Below, piece after piece: positions 16,313-24,421 of a stretch of DNA of 32,660 nucleotides. The position numbers were made by a program, and so were the translations under genes. How positions within the stretch are numbered: the stretch's first letter is position 1; every line of letters begins with the position of its first letter. The notes under the pieces were generated by a model. That model worked only from the letters and a program-made list of their open reading frames with translations, was not told the DNA's origin and searched no databases. Location of the stretch: the NCBI GenBank assembly GCA_046756405.1, contig JBHHWH010000022.1:1-32660 (forward strand), written 5' to 3'. This DNA is from JBHHWH01 sp046756405. Lineage in GTDB: Bacteria > Actinomycetota > Acidimicrobiia > Spongiisociales > ZC4RG35.

Positions 16313-16777
16313 CCGAGGGGTTCGGTCCAGACGAGGGCGGTTCCTTCGAGGACGGTCACGCCCTCCTGGTTGACCACCTTGCAGGCGAGCCGGGTGAGAG
16401 GCTTGTCGTTTCTGGCCTCGGTGACTTTGACGGTGGCGGTGATGGTGTCGCCGGGCTTCACCGGAGCCGGGAAGCTCCAGTCCACATGAAGGAACACCGA
16501 ACCCGGTCCAGGAAGGTCCACTCCTGCCTTGATCAGATCCCGGGCGATGTCGGCCTGGATGTCGCTGAATCCCACCACCAGGTCGGGCTCGAGTTCAAGG
16601 ATCTTCTCGATCGACGCGCTGGTGAACCCTGACACCCGGGGCTTGTCCTTCCGGGCCTGGGGGGGGGCGGGCCGTGAAGTGGGAGATCCCCACGATGCGG
16701 TCTTGCTCGCCCAAGCCATAGAGGACGTCGGTGGGTTCCTCGGTGAGGCACGCTATGCGCCTCGGATACCCCTCCAC
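16309..16777 (-). pseudogene. Chimeric remnant: BtuF-like binding protein N terminus joined to MaoC-like C terminus, with a frameshift
   Basis: Two unrelated pieces joined. From GTG 16777 (GAGGAG 6 nt upstream) the product reads like a cobalamin/metal ABC-type substrate-binding protein: RIACLTEEPTDVLYGLGEQDRIVGISHF. A run of nine C on this strand (plus 16659-16667) then shifts the frame; removing one C gives the family-like ARPPQARKDKPRVSGFTSA, followed by ILELEPDLVVGFSD. Near residue 86, about 16518, it switches to a MaoC-type hotdog C terminus: LPGPGSVFLHVDW, then APVKPGDTITATVKV, ending VWTEPLG. The back of the binding protein and the front of MaoC are missing. It lies 3 nt after the cyclophilin stop, so it was probably in one operon with it. 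It is a deletion join or a misassembly, and unlikely to work as either protein. Confidence 0.78.
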
Positions 16778-16780
16778 GCC

Positions 16781-17290
16781 CTACTCCTCGGAGATGGTGA
16801 TGCTCCGGATGACGGCCTGGTCCCGGGGACGGTCGTTGAGATCGGTGGGGGTGGTGGCGATGGAGTCGACTGCCTCCACGCCCGAGGTGACCTTCCCGAA
16901 GATGGTGTAGTTGTGGGGAAGCCCAACGTCGGCGTGGCAGATGAAGAATTGGCTGCCGTTGGTGTTCGGTCCGGCGTTGGCCATGGCCACCGTCCCCCGA
17001 AGGTACTCGCCCTTCCCTTCCAGCTCGTCCCGGAACCGGTAGCCGGGACCGCCCCGCCCGGTTCCCGTGGGGTCGCCTCCCTGGATCATGAAGTTCTCGA
17101 TCACCCGGTGAAAGATCACCCCGTCGTAGAAGCCCTCCCGGGCCAAGAAGACGAAGTTGTTCACCGTGATGGGCGAGCGGGCAGCGTCCAATTCGATGAT
17201 GATCTCGCCGTGGTTGGTGTCAAGGGTGGCGACATAGGTCTTGTCGAGGTCGATCGTCATCGGGGGAGGGGAGGCGTACTGGCTGGGCAC
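16781..17290 (-). CDS. Cyclophilin-type peptidyl-prolyl cis-trans isomerase
   Basis: A 169-residue single-domain cyclophilin that speeds cis-trans isomerisation of proline peptide bonds in protein folding. Active-site segments are visible: FHRVIENFMIQGGDPTGTGRGG (catalytic Arg in FHRV, Gln in IQGGD) and GTVAMANAGPNTNGSQFFI. There is no signal peptide or lipobox in the chosen form, so it is cytosolic. The start is GTG 17288-17290 because AAAGGA lies 6 nt upstream, and actinobacterial homologues begin with a similar short tail before PPPMTID; ATG 17260 is the alternative. The divergent dapA starts 111 nt away. Confidence 0.92.
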   Translation of the reverse strand: MPSQYASPPPMTIDLDKTYVATLDTNHGEIIIELDAARSPITVNNFVFLAREGFYDGVIFHRVIENFMIQGGDPTGTGRGGPGYRFRDELEGKGEYLRGTVAMANAGPNTNGSQFFICHADVGLPHNYTIFGKVTSGVEAVDSIATTPTDLNDRPRDQAVIRSITISEE

Positions 17291-17389
17291 GGGAGGTCCT
17301 TTACTGGTGGTCGGTGCTATCTCCGCGGCGGAGCTATCACATGTGAGAGCAACAACCTTAGGGTGACGGGTTAGCGGTGCGGGAATCGG

Positions 17390-17401
17390 TATCCTGGAGG
17401 C
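17390..17401 (+). promoter_or_regulatory. Putative leaderless -10 box (TATCCT) for dapA
   Basis: TATCCT at 17390-17395 is followed by 6 nt (ggaggc) and the GTG start at 17402. The GGAGG here is only 1 nt from the GTG, too close to act as a normal ribosome site. Leaderless initiation at or beside the GTG explains the layout better. No convincing -35 was found at 16-18 bp. Confidence 0.5.
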
Positions 17402-18295
17402 GTGGCCGCAACCCCTACCGCCCCCTTCGGATACCTGGCAACCGCCATGATCACCCCCTTCACCGACGGCGGCGAAGTGGATCACCAGACCGCGTGGCGG
17501 CTGGCCCGGTACCTGACCGAGCAGGGTTCCGACACACTGGTTGTCGCCGGAACCACCGGCGAGTCACCCACCCTCAGCGACGACGAGAAGATCGCGCTGT
17601 TCCACACCGTGGTCGAAGCCGTCGCCGAAAAGGACACCAAGGTGGTGGCCGGGACCGGCACCTACGACACCCACCACTCGGTGGAGCTCACCGCTCGCGC
17701 CGCCGCGGCGGGGGTGGACGGAGTGCTGGCGGTCACCCCCTACTACAACAAGCCCACCCAGGACGGCTTGGTGGCTCACTTCACCGCCATCGCCGACGTG
17801 GGCGTACCGGTGATGCTCTACAACATCCCTGGTAGGACGGGACGCCGCATCGAGATCAACACCCTGGCCCGCCTCGCCTCGCACCCCAACGTGGTGGCTG
17901 TGAAGGACGCGGTGCTGGACCTCGAATTCACCTCTGAGACCATCAACCGGGTCACCGACCTTCCCGTCTATTCGGGCCAGGACAGCCTGACGCTGCCAAT
18001 GGTCGCCGTGGGAGCGGTGGGGGTGGTCTCCGTGGTCTCCCATCTGGCTGGTCGCACCGTTAAGAAGATGCTGGAGGCCGCTTCGTCCGCAGATTGGGAC
18101 GAGGCTCGCAGGCTTCATCACCTAGTGCTTCCACTGTGCACTGCCTGTTTCCTCGAGACCAACCCGGCACCGGTAAAGGCGGCAGTCAACGCCTTCTGGG
18201 AGCCCGTGGGCGGGCCGCGCCTTCCCCTAGTAGAGGCGTCGCCGGAAACCCTGGCCGCGATCGAGAAGGCCATGACGGCGGTTAGGGGCCTGTGA
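17402..18295 (+). CDS. dapA: 4-hydroxy-tetrahydrodipicolinate synthase
   Basis: A 297-residue DapA, which condenses pyruvate with aspartate semialdehyde in the first committed step of lysine and diaminopimelate synthesis. The Schiff-base lysine is K168 (NVVAVKDAV). The catalytic triad members are seen as T52 (VAGTTGES) and Y140 (VMLYNIPGRTG), and R145 in the same segment binds the carboxylate. The length is standard. The stop overlaps the GTG of rnj by 4 nt. The dapA-rnj-ftsK order is common in actinobacteria. The N terminus has a few extra residues (MAATPTAPFG), normal for the phylum. Confidence 0.95.
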   Translation: MAATPTAPFGYLATAMITPFTDGGEVDHQTAWRLARYLTEQGSDTLVVAGTTGESPTLSDDEKIALFHTVVEAVAEKDTKVVAGTGTYDTHHSVELTARAAAAGVDGVLAVTPYYNKPTQDGLVAHFTAIADVGVPVMLYNIPGRTGRRIEINTLARLASHPNVVAVKDAVLDLEFTSETINRVTDLPVYSGQDSLTLPMVAVGAVGVVSVVSHLAGRTVKKMLEAASSADWDEARRLHHLVLPLCTACFLETNPAPVKAAVNAFWEPVGGPRLPLVEASPETLAAIEKAMTAVRGL

Positions 18296-19926
18296 GCGTA
18301 TCCGTCACCTTTCTCGGCGGCCTAGGAGAGATCGGCCGTAACTGCGCCGCTGTCGAGGTGGACAACAAGATCGCCATGATCGACGTGGGCCTCATGTTCC
18401 CCGAGGAAGAGATGCTCGGCGTCGACCTGGTCTTCCCCGACTGGTCCTGGCTGATCAAGCGCAGAAAGGATGTGGAGGCTGTCATCCTCACCCATGGCCA
18501 TGAGGACCATATGGGAGCCCTGGCCTACTTTCTCAAGGACATCAACGTCCCGGTCTACGGGACCGAGCTGAGCATCGAGTTGGCTCGAGGACGGATCGAA
18601 GAGTTGGGCATCGACGCCGACCTGCGGACCGTTCCCACCAAGAAGTGGTTGGAGCACGGTCCTTTCAAGTTCATGATGATCCCGGTGAGCCACTCGGTGC
18701 CCGATGCCGCCGGGGTGGCCATCGACACTCCGGAGGGGGTCATCGTCCACTCCGGCGACTTCAAGTTGGACCCCACCCCCATCGATGGTCGCGCCACCGA
18801 CCTACCCACCTTCGCCGCGGTGGCGCGGAGGGGAGTCCGGCTCCTCCTCGGGGATTCCACCAACGCCGAGCGAGAGGGCTTCGAGCCTTCGGAGAGCTCG
18901 ATAGGGAGGCCCCTGGCCGATCTGATCGGCGACGCCGAAGGCCGGGTCTTCGCCGCCTGCTTCTCCTCTCATGTCCACCGGGTACAGCAGATCGTCGACG
19001 CCGGGATCGCCGCCCGGCGGAAGGTCGCCTTCTTCGGGCGCTCCATGCACCGGGTCACCTCCATCGCCGTGGAGCTGGGCGCACTGAAGGTGCCACCGGA
19101 CTGTGTGGTCGACATCAAGGAGCTAAAGAAGCTCCCCGAGCACAGGCAGCTCCTCATCACTACCGGGAGTCAAGGCGAACCCTTCGCCGCGCTATCGCTG
19201 ATGTCCCAAGGGCGGCACCGGTTCGTCGAGCTTCACGAAGGGGACACTGTGATTATCTCGGCTAAGCCGATCCCAGGCAACGAGACCGCTGTCTCCAAGG
19301 TGATCTCCAACCTGATTCGCAGGGGGGCGAAGGTCTACCACGGGCAGAACGCCCAGATTCACGTCTCCGGCCATGCCCGCCGGGAAGAACTGCTGACCTT
19401 CCTCAACATCATGCGGCCCCGGGCCTTCGTGCCTGTCCACGGGGAGTACCGCCACCTCGCCGCCCATGCTGACCTGGCCCGGACAATGGGTGTGCCCCAC
19501 GTGGACGTGCTGGAAGACGGGGACCGTGTCATCCTCGACGGCAAGAAGACCCAGGTGCAGCGTCAAGCCGTTCCCGCTGGATACGTCTACTTGGACGGCT
19601 CGGCGGTCGGCGAAGTGCAAGCCGGCGTCCTGCGCGACCGATCCCACCTCGCCGACGACGGGGTGGTGGTGGTCACCGTGGGCATCGACCACAGCACCGG
19701 GGACATCCTCTACGGTCCCGACCTAGACAGCCACGGGCTCATGGACGACCCGTCGGCAGTCCTGGCCAAGGCCGCCGATGCGGTGCAGGCCGCCATCGAG
19801 AAGCGCGCCTCGGGGCGCACCGACCATGCCGAGCTTCAGAAGACGGTGCGTCAGGCCGTGGGCAACCTGATCCGGTCGGAGACCTCCCGGCGGCCGGTCA
19901 TAGTCCCGGTGGTGATGGAGCTCTAA
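18292..19926 (+). CDS. rnj: Ribonuclease J
   Basis: A 544-residue RNase J, a metallo-beta-lactamase/beta-CASP enzyme with endonuclease and 5'-to-3' exonuclease activity in mRNA turnover and rRNA maturation. The metal-binding motif HGHEDH is at 68-73 (THGHEDHMGAL). Further ligands are in PVSHSVPDA and HSGDFKLDPTP, and the beta-CASP region includes LLITTGSQGEP and VHVSGHA-type segments (HVSGHARREEL, FVPVHGEYRH). The length is normal. The GTG start overlaps the dapA stop (GTGA), so the two are translationally coupled. After the stop there are 83 nt to ftsK, which hold the ftsK promoter. Confidence 0.95.
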   Translation: MSVSVTFLGGLGEIGRNCAAVEVDNKIAMIDVGLMFPEEEMLGVDLVFPDWSWLIKRRKDVEAVILTHGHEDHMGALAYFLKDINVPVYGTELSIELARGRIEELGIDADLRTVPTKKWLEHGPFKFMMIPVSHSVPDAAGVAIDTPEGVIVHSGDFKLDPTPIDGRATDLPTFAAVARRGVRLLLGDSTNAEREGFEPSESSIGRPLADLIGDAEGRVFAACFSSHVHRVQQIVDAGIAARRKVAFFGRSMHRVTSIAVELGALKVPPDCVVDIKELKKLPEHRQLLITTGSQGEPFAALSLMSQGRHRFVELHEGDTVIISAKPIPGNETAVSKVISNLIRRGAKVYHGQNAQIHVSGHARREELLTFLNIMRPRAFVPVHGEYRHLAAHADLARTMGVPHVDVLEDGDRVILDGKKTQVQRQAVPAGYVYLDGSAVGEVQAGVLRDRSHLADDGVVVVTVGIDHSTGDILYGPDLDSHGLMDDPSAVLAKAADAVQAAIEKRASGRTDHAELQKTVRQAVGNLIRSETSRRPVIVPVVMEL

Positions 19927-19970
19927 GGCCGCCACGCTGCGTCGCCGAAGACATCTCTGCGTCGAGATCG

Positions 19971-19999
19971 TTGGCACCAGCACCGTGGGTCGGTAATGT
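19971..19999 (+). promoter_or_regulatory. Promoter for ftsK (TTGGCA - 17 bp - TAATGT)
   Basis: TTGGCA at 19971-19976 and TAATGT at 19994-19999 are separated by 17 bp, a good housekeeping sigma factor pattern. The predicted start falls only a few bases before the ATG at 20010, and no Shine-Dalgarno is present, so the message would be leaderless or nearly so. Confidence 0.6.
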
Positions 20000-20009
20000 T
20001 TGGGGCCAC

Positions 20010-22292
20010 ATGGCAACCCGGACACCCACCCGCAAGGGCTCCGGGCGGAGACGGGTGTCCAAATCCAAGTCAAAGACCAAAAGGGCGCAGACGACACGAG
20101 GCCGAAAGCTGGCGGCCCTCCGCGAGTCGGTACGCCGCTCTCTGGGACGTCAGAGTGACGACGTCTGGGGCCTGAACCTCATCGTCCTGGCGATCCTCTC
20201 CACCCTGGCGTTCTTCGACCGTGCCGGGCCGGTGGGAAGCGGCTTCGACACCGCGACCCGTTTCCTCTTCGGTGTGTGGCGTTATGCCCTGCCCGTAGTT
20301 CTCGCCGGTGTCGGTCTTACCCTGATCACCGGCAAGCCCCGGGGTGGTGCTCGCCGGCTCCTCATCGGAGGTGTCACCACGTTCATCGGCACCCTGGCCC
20401 TCTTTCACCTCCTCACCGGCGCTGTCGCCCTCCGTCCCAGCATCGAACTCGTAGAGGAGCGAGGCGGGGCCGTGGGAGCGCTGCTCGCCTTTCCCCTGAG
20501 GCGCATCCTCGGCATGTGGGGGGCCTTCGTCGTGCTCGCCGCCACCGTAGGTGCCGGGGTGCTCATCCTCACCCAGACCAGCGTCCGGGAGCTGTTCCTG
20601 GGTATTGGCACGATGATCCGCTCCCTCTCTCGCTGGGCGCGGTCGGTGAGGCTGGAAAGGCCTTCATCCGCGCCTGTGGTCACCGCTTCGCCTCCCGCCG
20701 CCCGGCCCCGAGGCAAGCATCGCAAGCCGAAGGCCGCCCCTAGGCCGGAGCCGGCGCCCAAGGAGCCGGCGCCCAAGAAGAAGGAGAAGCCGGCTGTGGA
20801 GACCCCCGTGGTCCGGACCATCGACCTCTCCGAGAGCGGCTACAAACTTCCTCCCCTTTCCCTCCTCGACCAGGGCACCGGCACCGAGATGAACCGGCGC
20901 TACCTGGAGGAGACCGCCCGCCAGCTCGAGGACACCCTGCTCCAGCACGGGGTGGATGCCCAGCTCACCAAGATCGTCCCCGGACCCACCGTCACCCGCT
21001 ATGAGATCGAGCTGGCCCCGGGGGTCAAAGTCAACCGGGTTTCTGCCCTCTCCCACGACATCGCCTACGCCCTGGCCACCCCCGACGTGAGGCTGCTGGT
21101 CCCCATACCCGGAAAGTCGGCGATCGGGGTCGAGGTGCCGAACAGCAAGCGTCGTCTCGTCTCCCTGGGGGACATCCTCTCCAGTCCGGAGGCGGCCATG
21201 CCGCTGCCACCCCTCACCGTGGGTCTGGGCATGGACATCTCCGGCCAGCCCCGGCTGCTCAACCTGGCCGAGCTGCCCCATGTGCTCATCGCCGGGGCCA
21301 CCGGAGCAGGGAAGTCGTCCTGCATCAACGCCATCGTCACCTCCCTGCTCATGCGCACCCACCCTGACGACGTGCGGATGATCATGGTGGACCCGAAACG
21401 GGTCGAACTGGGCCAGTACAACGGGGTGCCCCATCTGCTCACCCGGGTGATCATCAACCCGAAGAAGGCCAACGACGCTCTGAAGTGGGCGGTAGCCGAG
21501 ATGGACCGCCGCTACGACCTGCTGGCTGACGCCAAGGTCCGTGACATCGAGGGGTACCGGGAGAAGTGGGAAGCAGGTCTCCTCGACCCCGACGGGTTCG
21601 ACCGGTTCCCCTTCATCGTGGTGATCATCGACGAGCTGAACGACCTCATGATGGTGGCCGGCCGGGAGGTGGAGGAATCGATCGTCCGCATCGCTCAGAT
21701 GGCCCGGGCGGTGGGGATCCATCTGGTCATCGCCACCCAGCGTCCCTCGGTGGACGTGATCACCGGGGTCATCAAGGCCAACATCCCTAGCCGTCTCGCC
21801 TTCAGCGTCACTTCCCAGACCGACTCCCGGGTCATCATCGACTCGGCGGGGGCGGAGAAGCTGGTGGGGATGGGGGACATGCTGGTGGTGACCGCCCAGG
21901 AACCCCGTCCGCAGCGGATCCAGGGAGCCTTCGCCAGGGAGACCGAGATCGAGGCGGTGGTGCAGTGGGTGAAAAAGCAACGCAACCCCCAATACCGGGA
22001 CCAGGAGGTCCTGGAGACCGCGGCCAAGATGTCGGCCAAGACCGAAGACGCCGACGACGACGATGCCGAGCTGGTCCGCCAGGCGATGGAGCTGGTGGTC
22101 AGATCCCAACTCGGTTCCACCTCAATGCTCCAGCGCAAGCTGCGGATCGGGTTCGCCCGGGCCGGTCGGGTGATGGACATCCTCGAACGTCAAGGCGTGG
22201 TCGGACCCTCCCAGGGCTCCAAAGCCCGGGAGGTGCTGATGACCGTCGAAGAGCTCGAGGAGATCCTCAACTCGGAGTCAGCCCCGGTCTGA
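20010..22292 (+). CDS. ftsK: DNA translocase FtsK/SpoIIIE
   Basis: A 760-residue FtsK-type septal DNA pump that clears and aligns chromosome ends at division. In order: a basic N-terminal tail (residues 1-45, rich in Arg/Lys), about four membrane segments between ~55 and 190, a linker rich in Pro/Lys/Ala with repeated EPAPK units (~220-265), and an alpha/beta motor with Walker A GATGAGKS (429-436) and Walker B FIVVIIDELNDLM (D541, E542). A C-terminal gamma winged-helix domain (QRKLRIGFARAGRVMDILERQG) normally reads KOPS-like sites. I chose ATG 20010 because a well-spaced promoter ends just upstream; the longer frame to 19971 would overlap that promoter. Confidence 0.95.
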   Translation: MATRTPTRKGSGRRRVSKSKSKTKRAQTTRGRKLAALRESVRRSLGRQSDDVWGLNLIVLAILSTLAFFDRAGPVGSGFDTATRFLFGVWRYALPVVLAGVGLTLITGKPRGGARRLLIGGVTTFIGTLALFHLLTGAVALRPSIELVEERGGAVGALLAFPLRRILGMWGAFVVLAATVGAGVLILTQTSVRELFLGIGTMIRSLSRWARSVRLERPSSAPVVTASPPAARPRGKHRKPKAAPRPEPAPKEPAPKKKEKPAVETPVVRTIDLSESGYKLPPLSLLDQGTGTEMNRRYLEETARQLEDTLLQHGVDAQLTKIVPGPTVTRYEIELAPGVKVNRVSALSHDIAYALATPDVRLLVPIPGKSAIGVEVPNSKRRLVSLGDILSSPEAAMPLPPLTVGLGMDISGQPRLLNLAELPHVLIAGATGAGKSSCINAIVTSLLMRTHPDDVRMIMVDPKRVELGQYNGVPHLLTRVIINPKKANDALKWAVAEMDRRYDLLADAKVRDIEGYREKWEAGLLDPDGFDRFPFIVVIIDELNDLMMVAGREVEESIVRIAQMARAVGIHLVIATQRPSVDVITGVIKANIPSRLAFSVTSQTDSRVIIDSAGAEKLVGMGDMLVVTAQEPRPQRIQGAFARETEIEAVVQWVKKQRNPQYRDQEVLETAAKMSAKTEDADDDDAELVRQAMELVVRSQLGSTSMLQRKLRIGFARAGRVMDILERQGVVGPSQGSKAREVLMTVEELEEILNSESAPV

Positions 22293-22332
22293 GGGATAAT
22301 CGTCCTTCGCCGCCGACGACACGGGAGCTCAA

Positions 22333-23451
22333 TTGAGTCGAAGAACTGGGCTGGGACGGGGCCTGGAGGCCTTGATCCCCTCCGGGAACTCCAATCCCGA
22401 GAACCCTGAGCCGCGTGGAGCGGAGGAGCTCTTCCGGCTCATCAACCTGGATGGATCGGTGCGCGCCCGGCTACCCGTCACCCTCGACGACCTCCGCGAC
22501 CTGTACGCCGACATGGTGGAAGCGCGCACCTACGACACCAAGTCGATGGCCATGCAGCGTCAGGGACGCCTTGCTACCTACGCCCCTTTTCGTGGGCAGG
22601 AGGCCGCCCAGATCGGAGCTGCCGCCGCCCTACGTCCCGACGACTGGGTGGCCGGCACCTATCGCGATGCCGCCCTCAACTGGCGGGCCGGGTACCCGTG
22701 GCGGCTGCTGATCCTGGGGCGGACCGGCGACGAGCGGGGCGGCGAGGTCCCCGAAGATGTGAACGTCCTCCCCCCTTCGATCACCGTGGGTGGGCACATG
22801 ATCCACGCCGTTGGCCTCGCCTGGGCGGAGAAGCTTCAGGGTCGGGACCGGATCGCCCTCACCTCGTTTGGGGACGGGGCCACCTCGGAAGGCGACTTTC
22901 ACGAGGCGATGAACTTCGCCGCGGTGTACCAGACCCCCACCGTGTTCTTCTGTCAGAACAACGGATACGCCATCTCCTATCCGGTGGCCGAACAGACCAA
23001 GGCTCTGTCCATCGCCTCCAAGGCCGCCGCCTACGGCATGCCCGGGGTGCGGGTGGACGGCAACGACGTGGTGGCGGTGCTGGTGGCAGTACGGGAGGCC
23101 GCCGCCCGGGCTCGTAAGGGGGAGGGCCCTACGCTGATCGAGGCGGTCACCTACCGGATCGGGCCCCATACCACCGCCGACGATCCCGGCCGGTACCGAG
23201 ACGAAGCCGAGGTGGAGAAGTGGCACAAAAGGGACCCTCTCGAGCGGGTGCGCCTCCTGCTGGAGAAGGCCGGGGGCTGGACGCCGGAGTGGCAGGCAGA
23301 ACTCGAAGCGGAGGCGGCGGAGATCATCGAAGAGGCGGTGGGCTGGGCCGAGGCCCTGCCCGCTCCGACTCCCGCCGACATGATGTCGCGGATGTTCGCC
23401 GAGATGCCCCCGTCGCTGCGGGAACAGCTCGCCGAGGCCGAAGATGAGTGA
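22333..23451 (+). CDS. pdhA: Pyruvate dehydrogenase E1 component alpha subunit, with a ParB-like N-terminal motif
   Basis: A 372-residue alpha subunit of the thiamine-diphosphate-dependent E1 of a 2-oxoacid dehydrogenase complex, most likely pyruvate. The ThDP motif runs from GDGATSEGDFHEAMNF (G180-D-G) to QNN (N209, N210). The blocks QGRLATYAPFRGQEAAQIG and PPSITVGGHM are typical of the E1 alpha of Gram-positive pyruvate dehydrogenases. Residues 1-17 (MSRRTGLGRGLEALIPS) do not belong to this family; GLGRGLxALIP is the N-terminal signature of ParB. Translation appears to start at TTG 22333, with GGGAG 5 nt upstream; no later in-frame start precedes the conserved ELFRLINLDG. It overlaps pdhB by 8 nt. 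Confidence 0.9.
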   Translation: MSRRTGLGRGLEALIPSGNSNPENPEPRGAEELFRLINLDGSVRARLPVTLDDLRDLYADMVEARTYDTKSMAMQRQGRLATYAPFRGQEAAQIGAAAALRPDDWVAGTYRDAALNWRAGYPWRLLILGRTGDERGGEVPEDVNVLPPSITVGGHMIHAVGLAWAEKLQGRDRIALTSFGDGATSEGDFHEAMNFAAVYQTPTVFFCQNNGYAISYPVAEQTKALSIASKAAAYGMPGVRVDGNDVVAVLVAVREAAARARKGEGPTLIEAVTYRIGPHTTADDPGRYRDEAEVEKWHKRDPLERVRLLLEKAGGWTPEWQAELEAEAAEIIEEAVGWAEALPAPTPADMMSRMFAEMPPSLREQLAEAEDE

Positions 23452-24421
23452 GTTGACGCTGGCCCAGGCTCTGAACACCGCCCTGGACACTGCCCTCGAC
23501 ACCGACCAGCGGGTGGTGCTCCTCGGTGAGGACATCGGCCGGGCTGGGGGAGTGTTCCGCATCACTGACGGCCTACTCGCCAAGTACGGGTCGGAGAGGA
23601 TCTTCGACACTCCCGTGGCGGAGTCGGGCATTGTGGGCGCCGCCTTCGGCATGGCGGTGGCAGGAATGCGGCCGGTGGCCGAGATCCAGTTCATGGGCTT
23701 CTCCTACCCGGCGTACGACCAGATCATCAACCACGTCTCCCGGATCAGGAACCGTTCCAACCACCGTTTCACCGCTCCCATGGTCATCCGCATCCCCTAC
23801 GGGGGAGGGATCGGCGCCGCCGAGCACCACTCCGAGTCGACAGAGGCGATCTACGCCCACATTCCCGGCCTGAAGGTGGTGGTTCCCTCCACGCCCTACG
23901 ACGCTCGGGGCCTGCTACTGGCGGCCATCGAAGACCCGGATCCGGTGATCCTCCTGGAGCCGATCCGGCTCTACCGGGCGGTCAAGGAGGACATCCCCGA
24001 CATCTACTACCGCACGGAGATCGGCCCGGTGCGAAGGGAGCGGGAGGGAACAGACATCACCCTCATCTCGTGGGGGGCGATGATGAAAGAGACCCGGGAG
24101 GCGGCTGACAGCCTGGCGTCCGAGGGGGTGTCTGTCGAGGTGATAGACGTTCGCACCCTGGTCCCCCTCGACCGGGACGGGATCGCCGCTTCGGTCTCCA
24201 AGACGGGCCGGGCGCTGGTGGTCCACGAAGCGCCCCTCACCGGGGGCTTTGGAGCTGAGATAGTGGCCACGATCCAGGAGCGATGCCTATACGACTTGAG
24301 CGCACCGGTGCAGCGGGTGACCGGATGGGATACCGTCTTCCCCCTGAAGCGATCCGAAGGCCACTACCTTCCATCGGCGGAAAGGATCGTGGCAGCAGCA
24401 GAGATGACCTTGGAGGAGTAG
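23444..24421 (+). CDS. pdhB: Pyruvate dehydrogenase E1 component beta subunit
   Basis: A 325-residue beta subunit that pairs with PdhA to decarboxylate the 2-oxoacid and pass the acyl group to lipoyl-E2. Family blocks are visible: VVLLGEDIGRAGGVFR, FDTPVAESGIVGAAFGMAVAGMRPVAEIQFMGF, IPYGGGIGAAEHHSES, and near the C terminus VVHEAPLTGGFGAEI. The ATG at 23444 lies inside the end of pdhA (8-nt overlap), and the TAG stop is immediately followed by the GTG of pdhC, so the three are one transcript. Branched-chain oxoacid specificity cannot be fully excluded by eye. Confidence 0.93.
   Translation: MSELTLAQALNTALDTALDTDQRVVLLGEDIGRAGGVFRITDGLLAKYGSERIFDTPVAESGIVGAAFGMAVAGMRPVAEIQFMGFSYPAYDQIINHVSRIRNRSNHRFTAPMVIRIPYGGGIGAAEHHSESTEAIYAHIPGLKVVVPSTPYDARGLLLAAIEDPDPVILLEPIRLYRAVKEDIPDIYYRTEIGPVRREREGTDITLISWGAMMKETREAADSLASEGVSVEVIDVRTLVPLDRDGIAASVSKTGRALVVHEAPLTGGFGAEIVATIQERCLYDLSAPVQRVTGWDTVFPLKRSEGHYLPSAERIVAAAEMTLEE

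Noticed and set aside
20664..22109. 481-residue minus-strand ORF opposite ftsK
   Set aside because: It is a mirror of GC-rich coding sequence (His/Gly/Asp/Val-rich) with no motif; ftsK is unambiguous.
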